NCBI GenBank assembly: GCA_016293205.1
Contig: JAEDES010000011.1
Coordinates: 1 to 31,910, forward strand
DNA length: 31,910 nucleotides
Direction: 5' to 3'
Origin: Bacilli bacterium
Lineage (GTDB): Bacteria > Bacillota_I > Bacilli_A > RF39 > UBA660
Positions 26,847 through 31,910 of the stretch are shown piece after piece. Under the pieces are notes generated by a model. It worked only from the letters and a program-made list of their open reading frames with translations, was not told the origin of the DNA and did not search any database. Within the stretch, counting starts at the first letter, position 1, and each line of letters starts with the position of its first letter. Made by a program: the position numbers and the translations under genes.

Positions 26847-27394
26847 GATACATATTTTCCATCAGCAGTAGAAACGATAATAGTTTCTCCTTCTTCTATA
26901 AATAATGGAACTCTTACATTCATACCAGTTTCTACTTCAGCATCTTTTAATGCGTTATTAGTTGTATTTCCTTTAACAGCTGGTTCAGTATGAGTTACTA
27001 CTAATTCAACTTTATCAGGAAGTTGTAATCCTAACACTTCACCTTCATATGAAGTAATATAAACTTCAAGATTTTCTTTTAAGAAGTTAGCATCATCACC
27101 TACTGAAGATTTAGCTAATTCTAATTGTTCATATGAATCCATGTTCATGAAATAATAAACATCATTCATATTATATAAATATTGCATTAATTGTTTTTCA
27201 ATTCTTGCAGTTGCTACTTTGATTCCCGCATTAAAAGTTTGTTCAAAGATAGCTCCAGTTCTTAAATTTTTAAGTTTAGCTTTTACAATAGCAGCACCTT
27301 TACCAGGCTTAACATGTTCAGTATTTAAAACAACAAAAATATTTCCATCAAACTCTATTGTAATACCATTTTTTAAATCATTTGTATTAATCAT
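26837..27394 (-). CDS. efp: Elongation factor P
   Basis: A 185-residue EF-P of three beta domains, which rescues ribosomes stalled on polyproline. The KOW-like domain has the tip lysine Lys32 in KPGKGAAI; in B. subtilis this residue is modified, but the modification here cannot be told. The C-terminal signature (TGMNVRVPLFIEEGETIIV) is complete. AAGGAGTG precedes the ATG by about 9 bases. It follows rpmG by 49 bases, across a hairpin, with no evident own promoter, so read-through from rpmG is likely. Confidence 0.97.
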   Translation of the reverse strand: MINTNDLKNGITIEFDGNIFVVLNTEHVKPGKGAAIVKAKLKNLRTGAIFEQTFNAGIKVATARIEKQLMQYLYNMNDVYYFMNMDSYEQLELAKSSVGDDANFLKENLEVYITSYEGEVLGLQLPDKVELVVTHTEPAVKGNTTNNALKDAEVETGMNVRVPLFIEEGETIIVSTADGKYVSRA

Positions 27395-27418
27395 TTCTCT
27401 TCACTCCTTAAATTAAAT

Positions 27419-27450
27419 TAAAAAATAAGTTTTAGCTTATTTTTTATTTT
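27419..27450 (-). terminator. Terminator or attenuator between rpmG and efp
   Basis: Minus strand: A-rich stem AAAAATAAG/CTTATTTTT with a small loop and a T run, starting at the rpmG stop. The stem has few G-C pairs, so read-through into efp is plausible. Confidence 0.5.
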
Positions 27451-27608
27451 TTCTCCTTATGTACAGTATGTTTTCTACATTTAGGACAGTATCTATTTAA
27501 TTCAAGACGTTCTGTTGTATTTCTTACATTTCTTTCATCTCTGTAGTTTTCTTCTTTACATTCACTACATACAAGAGTTTTCATTTGTCTATTTCCTACT
27601 TTAGCCAT
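27444..27608 (-). CDS. rpmG: Ribosomal protein bL33
   Basis: A 54-residue protein that begins MAKVGNRQMKTLVC and holds the four zinc-binding cysteines of the C+ form of bL33: Cys14-x2-Cys17 and Cys41-x2-Cys44 (RYCPKC). It carries the family segment LELNRYCPKCRKHTVHKE. It has an ideal AAGGAGGG ribosome site 6 bases before the ATG at 27606-27608 and an extended -10 promoter 28 bases upstream. It ends in TAA at 27444-27446. B. subtilis keeps several bL33 genes; the presence of Cys pairs marks this as the zinc form. Confidence 0.95.
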   Translation of the reverse strand: MAKVGNRQMKTLVCSECKEENYRDERNVRNTTERLELNRYCPKCRKHTVHKEKK

Positions 27609-27635
27609 TGTCTATCCCTCCTTACGTCTATAGGT

Positions 27636-27664
27636 ATTATACCAAATATTTCTAAAAATGCAAA
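27636..27664 (-). promoter_or_regulatory. rpmG promoter
   Basis: Minus strand: TATAAT (27636-27641) preceded by TGG, an extended -10. The -35 candidates are TTGCAT (16-bp spacer) or TTTGCA (17-bp spacer) at about 27658-27664. Confidence 0.6.
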
Positions 27665-27712
27665 AGTTTTTTACTAAATAATATCTTTTTTTGCTTATTT
27701 TTAAACTATTTC

Positions 27713-29770
27713 CTACCAAGCACCATAATATTGAATATATTTATTAGTAACTTCTTTAGTAATTCTCATTGTAACTAAACTTGCAAAGTTATAACTTCCA
27801 TTTAAATGAGATGAGTTTGGAGATACTACTGTAATACTAACTTTAGGTGCATAAGTTGGAAAATATCCTATATATAAACTAGAAATTGTTTCTGTATCAA
27901 TTACACCATTACCATCAGTATCTATAAAACTTTGACTAGTCCCTGTCTTACCAGCAGAATCAATCCAAGGTTCCATATAACCTCTACCATATCCACCATA
28001 GCTTTGCATAACTGCTTTAAATCCTTCTTGTACTCTCATCAAATACTGACTAGATGTATTAATTCTATTCATTACTTTTTTATCGTAAGTACTAATAACT
28101 TCTCCAAGTTCGCTAGTCTCACTACTTTCTCTTACTTCTTTTAATAAATGTACTTGTAAACGAGAACCACCATTTGCAATAGTTGAAATATATTGAGAAA
28201 GCTGTACAGGAGTATATGTTTCATATTGCCCCATAACAAAATCTAATAAATTACCAGCATTTTTATCTTTAGAAGTATAACCTAAACTTTCAACCGGTAA
28301 GTCTATTCCAGTAGACGCACCTAATCCAAAAGAACGATACATATTTCTATAAGTATCAAATGCTTTTTGATTAAAATTCATTCTCATACCATAAAAGTAT
28401 TCTTGTCCATTAACTCTAATAGCTGCTTTAAATTGATAAACGTTACTAGATTTAGCAAGAGCTGTAATATCATCAATTACACCAAGTGTTAATACAGAAG
28501 AACATTTTTCTTTAGCCCCTGCAATCTTAATACATTGATCAAGCATTCTCTCACCTATTTTAATAGCACCAGTATTATAACCAACTAACATTGAAGCACC
28601 TTTAACTACCGATCCAGGAGTAACTGGACTAGTTAATAAGCTAACAACATTATCCTTCATCTTACCATTAACTAGTCTCTTAGAAGCCATAGCAAGAATC
28701 TCTCCTGTTCTAGGATCTTGAATAATAACACTAGAATGATCATAATACTCAGTATTCACTTCACTCTTAGTCAACCATATTTGATTCATAATAATATTTT
28801 CAATATCTCTTTGTAAATTAATATCAATACTTAATACAATATCATTACCACGTTTACCTTCTTTAACAAGTTTTAATTCATGAGAGTTAACCATCTCATA
28901 TTCAGCTTTTTCCCCTCTTAAATATTCCTCATATTGTTTTTCTAAATAACTTAAACCAACACGATCATTTAAAACATAACCTTTACTTAAATACTCATCT
29001 TTAAGTTCAGCAGGAATCCCTTGAGTAGAAGTTGAAACAGTACCTAAAATACTCCTTAAAGTATCTCCATAAGGATAAACCCTCTCCCAATCTACTTTTG
29101 TATTAAAACCACCTAAATTAGCATTATTTTCAGATATATAAGCAAACTCTTTATCATTAGCTTCACTCTTAATAACTTTCTCTTCATATGCATAACCCTT
29201 ATTCATTAAATAAAATAAATATGCAGTTTTAAGATCTTCCTCAGTAAACTTATCAAGCTCTTCATCACTAATTCTATTTATTTTTAACTCTTCTAATTCA
29301 CGAGAAGTCATCTTTCTTTCAAGTACTTTATTTTTCTCTTTTTCAGTAACTAACTTATCGCACTTCTTAGGATACTTATAAAAATAAAATTCTCTCTTCG
29401 CTCTCTTAGTAAGATTAGAATAACTTAAATCTAAATAAGGAGACACCTTATAAGCAAGCTTAATCATTTCCTCAGTAGAAGTATTTTTATCTTTCTTATA
29501 TACAATAGAATTAATCGCTTTATTATCAACTATAACATTATAATTACGATCTAAAATTCTCCCTCTAGGAGCACTAGAACCAAGTACTTTAGTATAAGTA
29601 AGATCACCTAGTATATCATCATACTTATTATTATCAATAATCATAACTTTATATAATCTAAAACCTATTATTAAGAAAACAAATCCTACAACAAAAATAA
29701 GTACTAATAATCTTCTATTAGTAATAATATCATAATTAAAAGTTTTTCTTTTCTTATTAAGTTTCTTCAT
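27713..29770 (-). CDS. Class B penicillin-binding protein (transpeptidase)
   Basis: A 685-residue membrane-anchored peptidoglycan transpeptidase. There is one membrane segment (about 20-42), a PBP dimerisation domain (from PRGRILDRNYN, about 69) and a transpeptidase domain. The active-site motifs are Ser387-Val-Val-Lys (TPGSVVKG), Ser-Ser-Asn at about 441-443 (AKSSNVY) and Lys608-Thr-Gly (GKTGTSQSF). Right after KTGTSQSF comes an insert with an EF-hand-like loop, DTDGNGVIDTET. The start is the ATG at 29768-29770, with GGAGG about 9 bases upstream; the longer GTG reading has no site. PBP2 (rod shape) or PBP3/FtsI (division) role cannot be told from sequence alone. No clear terminator follows. 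Confidence 0.93.
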   Translation of the reverse strand: MKKLNKKRKTFNYDIITNRRLLVLIFVVGFVFLIIGFRLYKVMIIDNNKYDDILGDLTYTKVLGSSAPRGRILDRNYNVIVDNKAINSIVYKKDKNTSTEEMIKLAYKVSPYLDLSYSNLTKRAKREFYFYKYPKKCDKLVTEKEKNKVLERKMTSRELEELKINRISDEELDKFTEEDLKTAYLFYLMNKGYAYEEKVIKSEANDKEFAYISENNANLGGFNTKVDWERVYPYGDTLRSILGTVSTSTQGIPAELKDEYLSKGYVLNDRVGLSYLEKQYEEYLRGEKAEYEMVNSHELKLVKEGKRGNDIVLSIDINLQRDIENIIMNQIWLTKSEVNTEYYDHSSVIIQDPRTGEILAMASKRLVNGKMKDNVVSLLTSPVTPGSVVKGASMLVGYNTGAIKIGERMLDQCIKIAGAKEKCSSVLTLGVIDDITALAKSSNVYQFKAAIRVNGQEYFYGMRMNFNQKAFDTYRNMYRSFGLGASTGIDLPVESLGYTSKDKNAGNLLDFVMGQYETYTPVQLSQYISTIANGGSRLQVHLLKEVRESSETSELGEVISTYDKKVMNRINTSSQYLMRVQEGFKAVMQSYGGYGRGYMEPWIDSAGKTGTSQSFIDTDGNGVIDTETISSLYIGYFPTYAPKVSITVVSPNSSHLNGSYNFASLVTMRITKEVTNKYIQYYGAW

Positions 29771-29842
29771 ATATTTAATCCTCCATTTATAGTTTATCAC
29801 ATAATTTAAACTTTATTTCATATATTTTTTTGAGGTGATAAT

Positions 29843-30088
29843 ATTTATAAAGATTATATAAAGAATAATATTCATTTACTTACAAAAAATGATATAAAAA
29901 ACTATACAAATAATAAATATAATTTAACAGATCAAGAAATAAATATAATTTATAATTTTATAAAAGAAAATTATAATTCTCTATTAGAACAAGATACATC
30001 TTCATTTGAATTATTAAAAAATCAATTAAACAAAGAAACATATAATGAGATAATAAATTTATATAATAAATATAAAAAGTATATATAA
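29843..30088 (+). CDS. 81-residue DUF2624/YqfT-like protein with ATT start
   Basis: A plus-strand frame from a TGA (29831-29833) to TAA (30086-30088) with no ATG, GTG or TTG in it. GAGGTGAT (29832-29839) matches the anti-SD over eight bases; after GAGG there are 7 bases and then ATT (29843-29845), so ATT is the likely start, as in infC. The protein is helical: YKDYIKNNIHLLTKNDIK, then NLTDQEINIIYNFIKENY, then ETYNEIINLYNKYKKYI. Length, helix pattern and the LT...EI..I...IKEN layout resemble DUF2624 (B. subtilis YqfT), which lies beside nfo (yqfS) there; here it is convergent with nfo. Function is unknown. The real initiation codon is inferred. Confidence 0.68.
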   Translation: MYKDYIKNNIHLLTKNDIKNYTNNKYNLTDQEINIIYNFIKENYNSLLEQDTSSFELLKNQLNKETYNEIINLYNKYKKYI

Positions 30089-30110
30089 AAAACAAGCCTA
30101 AGCTTGTTTA
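30087..30110 (-). terminator. Terminator of nfo, shared with the DUF2624-like gene
   Basis: A perfect 8-bp stem (AAACAAGC with GCTTGTTT) and 4-base loop between two convergent genes. On the minus strand it is followed by six Ts, overlapping the nfo TAG. On the plus strand the T run is short. Confidence 0.75.
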
Positions 30111-30979
30111 ATTCTTTCTAATAAATCATCATACATAGTTTTATTTCTAATCATTTCAATTTCTACTTTATAAGGAGGATAATCCTTATCTACATATGGT
30201 GTTTCTAATATTTTAGGAACATTTTCTAATCTTTCATTATAAATAACATTAATTAATGTATCAAAGCCAATATGTCCTAAACCAAAATTTTCATGTCTAT
30301 CTTTATGTGCACCATTTTCATTCTTACTATCATTAACATGTACACAATATATTTTATCAATTCCAATAATCTTATCAAATTCATCTAAGAATTTATCAAA
30401 ATTACTTATATCATATCCAGCATCACTTAAATGACATGTATCTAAGCATACACCAATTTTATCCTTTTCTTCTACTAAATCTATTATAGCTTTAATTTCT
30501 TCTAATTTAGATCCAACCTCGCTACCCTTACCAGCCATAGTTTCAAGTAATACTCTAACATCACTAGTATCAAGTACCATATTTAAAGCTTTTGCAATAT
30601 TAGTAATTCCTTGTTCTACCCCAAGTCCTACATGACTTCCTGGATGTAATACAACATTTTTAATTCCAAGTAAACTACATCTTTCTAATTCTTCTCTTAA
30701 GAAATTAACTGCAAACATAAATTTTTCAGGATCACTATCATTAGCTAAATTAACAATATAAGGAGCATGAACAATTACTTTTGAATAATCAATATTATTC
30801 TCTTTCATTAAATTCATTGCTTCTAAAGTAAGACCATCTATAATTGGATATCTCTTTGTATTTTGTGGTGCTCCAGTATAAAACATAAATGTATTAGCCC
30901 CATAACTTAAAGCTTCCTTTAAACTACCAAGTAGTTGATCATCTTTTCTAAATCCTACATGACTTCCTATAATTAACAT
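30098..30979 (-). CDS. nfo: Endonuclease IV
   Basis: A 293-residue AP endonuclease (TIM barrel, three zinc ions) for base-excision repair. Motifs visible are IGSHVGF (His near 7), VVLHPGSHVG (His, about 108-117), LLETMAGKGSEVG (about 144-156), GVCLDTCHLSDAGYD (about 177-191), HVNDSKNENGAHKDRHENFG (about 221-240) and ILETP. I choose the ATG at 30977-30979 (MLIIGSHVGF) with GGAGG 8 bases upstream; the longer reading adds 14 residues without family support. An extended -10 (TGTTATACT) lies at about 30998-31006 but so close to the ribosome site that its use is uncertain. Confidence 0.96.
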   Translation of the reverse strand: MLIIGSHVGFRKDDQLLGSLKEALSYGANTFMFYTGAPQNTKRYPIIDGLTLEAMNLMKENNIDYSKVIVHAPYIVNLANDSDPEKFMFAVNFLREELERCSLLGIKNVVLHPGSHVGLGVEQGITNIAKALNMVLDTSDVRVLLETMAGKGSEVGSKLEEIKAIIDLVEEKDKIGVCLDTCHLSDAGYDISNFDKFLDEFDKIIGIDKIYCVHVNDSKNENGAHKDRHENFGLGHIGFDTLINVIYNERLENVPKILETPYVDKDYPPYKVEIEMIRNKTMYDDLLERIKQA

Positions 30980-31005
30980 ATAACTACCTCCATAAAAAGT
31001 ATAAC

Positions 31006-31031
31006 AAAAAAAAGACTTCAAAAGAAGTCTT
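31006..31031 (-). terminator. Terminator of the first pilin gene
   Basis: Minus strand: 8-bp stem AAGACTTC/GAAGTCTT, a TTTT loop and eight Ts, after the stop of the pilin gene. Confidence 0.85.
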
Positions 31032-31037
31032 AATTTA

Positions 31038-31565
31038 TTATTTTAAAGTACATTCTACAGGTGCAGGTGTTCCAGATGGCGCAGAACATGTTGCACCAGA
31101 AGTTAAAATCTTAGTTCTGCTAACATCTTTTTCTGATGAATATCCACTAAATCCATGATTACCAGTATCTTTTAAACATACAGAATAAGTTGTTGTTGTA
31201 CGTCCTGCAGAATTAGCAGACTTTGTCCATTGAACATAACCAGTAACTTTAGCATTACCCCATGAAGATAGTGCAACTTTTTCCATAATATCTTTTGTTT
31301 GTTGATTTTCTGTATCAATTGCAAAATAATATGTACCATTTGCTGTTGCAGAAACTGTTGTTGAACCACAACTTAACTCATCAGCCATAACTGCATTTCT
31401 AACTGTATTTACATAAGTTAATGCATTATCTGCAAATGTATCCCTTCTTGAGTTTTCAATTGTTCTTGATACAGATGGAATAGCAACCATCATTAAGATA
31501 CCCATAATTGTAATTACTGCTAATAATTCAATTAATGTGAATCCTAAATTATTTAATTTTTTCAT
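31038..31565 (-). CDS. Type IV pilin (GFTLIELL class)
   Basis: A 175-residue pilin. Class III signal peptide MKKLNNLGFTLIELLAVITI, with cleavage after Gly8, Phe at +1 and Glu at +5. The globular part has four Cys residues (DELSCGS, SVCLKD, GATCSAP, VECTLK). It ends in TLK-stop. The start is the ATG at 31563-31565, with AAGGAGAG about 9 bases upstream; a longer reading adds a spurious hydrophobic stretch. It has its own promoter and terminator. It is near-identical in part to the neighbouring copy at the right edge. A major pilin is likely. Confidence 0.93.
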   Translation of the reverse strand: MKKLNNLGFTLIELLAVITIMGILMMVAIPSVSRTIENSRRDTFADNALTYVNTVRNAVMADELSCGSTTVSATANGTYYFAIDTENQQTKDIMEKVALSSWGNAKVTGYVQWTKSANSAGRTTTTYSVCLKDTGNHGFSGYSSEKDVSRTKILTSGATCSAPSGTPAPVECTLK

Positions 31566-31592
31566 TTTTCTTCTCTCCTTTATTATAAAATA

Positions 31593-31621
31593 AGTATACA
31601 CCACCACAAAAAAAATATCAA
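31593..31621 (-). promoter_or_regulatory. Promoter of the first pilin gene
   Basis: Minus strand: TTGATA (31616-31621), a 17-bp spacer and TATACT (31593-31598). It lies between the terminator of the upstream pilin gene and the ribosome site, so the two pilins are separate units. Confidence 0.65.
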
Positions 31622-31632
31622 TAAAAACAAAC

Positions 31633-31661
31633 AAAAAAAACAAGACTAATATAAAGTCTTG
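31633..31661 (-). terminator. Terminator of the second pilin gene
   Basis: Minus strand: 7-bp stem CAAGACT/AGTCTTG, a 7-base loop and eight Ts. Confidence 0.85.
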
Positions 31662-31672
31662 TCAAATCAAAA

Positions 31673-31910
31673 CTATTTCAAAGTACAAACTGTACCTGTT
31701 GCAGCTTTACCAGAACTAGTACAATCAGCACCAGAAGTTAAAATCTTAGTTCTAGTAACATCTTTTTCTTCAGATTTACCACTAAATCCATGATCACCAG
31801 TATCTTCTAAACATACAGAATAAACTGTTGTTGTACGTCCTGCAGAATTAGTAGTCTTTGTCCATTGAACATAACCAGTAACTTTAGCATTACCCCATGA
31901 AGATAGTGCA
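31673..31910 (-). CDS. Second type IV pilin, C-terminal part (partial)
   Basis: The last 78 codons of a pilin paralogue, entering from the right edge and ending in TAG (31673-31675). It starts ALSSWGNAKVTGYVQWTK and ends TGTVCTLK, aligning along its length with residues about 98-175 of the neighbouring pilin, with the same last three Cys positions (SVCLED, GADCTSS, TVCTLK). The 85 bases 31826-31910 differ from 31191-31275 at only two positions. The C-terminal tails diverge more (SSGKAATGT against APSGTPAP). Confidence 0.9.
   Translation of the reverse strand, partial: ALSSWGNAKVTGYVQWTKTTNSAGRTTTVYSVCLEDTGDHGFSGKSEEKDVTRTKILTSGADCTSSGKAATGTVCTLK

Noticed and set aside
30980..31021. Fourteen-residue N-terminal extension of endonuclease IV
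   Set aside because: The family starts at the MLIIGSHVGF position and GGAGG lies inside the extension, placed for the inner ATG.
31566..31643. Hydrophobic 26-residue N-terminal extension of the pilin
   Set aside because: It would mask the class III leader, crosses the promoter, and the AAGGAGAG site serves the inner ATG.
1..31910. Alternative code with TGA as Trp, suggested by the Mollicutes-like composition
   Set aside because: TGA ends the response regulator and the YlbL-like gene at natural positions, and Trp is encoded by TGG throughout.

Overview
This is a low-GC, gene-dense window. Nearly every gene lies on the minus strand, packed with 1-11 bp overlaps and strong GGAGG-type ribosome sites. 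TGA is used as a stop (for example by the response regulator and the YlbL-like protease), so the standard bacterial code applies. The gene set (YlbJ and YlbL homologues, the paired M16 peptidases YmfF/YmfH near FtsK/SpoIIIE, LepA-HemW, EF-P, bL33, Nfo with a DUF2624/YqfT-like neighbour) points to Bacillota. The composition and the giant BspA-like repeat protein suggest an uncultivated gut Bacilli lineage (RF39/'Mycoplasma CAG'-like), but that placement is inference. I saw no rRNA, tRNA, CRISPR array, insertion sequence or phage module.

Left part (1-7.3 kb): a 1608-residue BspA/DUF285 surface protein with about 40 repeats. The first 64 bases are the 5' end of a second, nearly identical paralogue, so this is a tandem array. 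Upstream lies an OmpR-type response regulator and histidine kinase operon. Its leader carries tandem 10-11 bp repeats, two promoter-like sequences and a possible 34-codon ORF.

7.3-13.2 kb: a YlbL-like PDZ/Lon protease, a HAD nucleotidase-like protein and a 64-residue protein form one operon, divergent from ylbJ. Next come two type IV pilin-like genes, divergent from a PilB/GspE ATPase with an unusual disordered tail.

13.2-20 kb: the lepA operon reads lepA, a putative C3-like ADP-ribosyltransferase (R-STS-QxE), hemW, an HD-domain protein, a membrane-anchored protein and thymidylate kinase. The ADP-ribosyltransferase sits between two housekeeping genes and is the most intriguing gene here.

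20-31.9 kb: a secreted acidic/Thr-rich membrane protein, the M16 pair, deoD, a Tim44-like/zinc-ribbon membrane protein, ftsK, efp, rpmG and a class B PBP with an EF-hand-like loop in its transpeptidase domain. Then come a hidden 81-codon gene that appears to start with ATT, nfo, and two near-identical tandem type IV pilin genes, the second cut by the window edge.

Functionally the window mixes core growth genes (translation, division, wall synthesis, DNA repair, nucleotide supply) with cell-surface genes (BspA array, pilins, pilus ATPase, two-component sensor).
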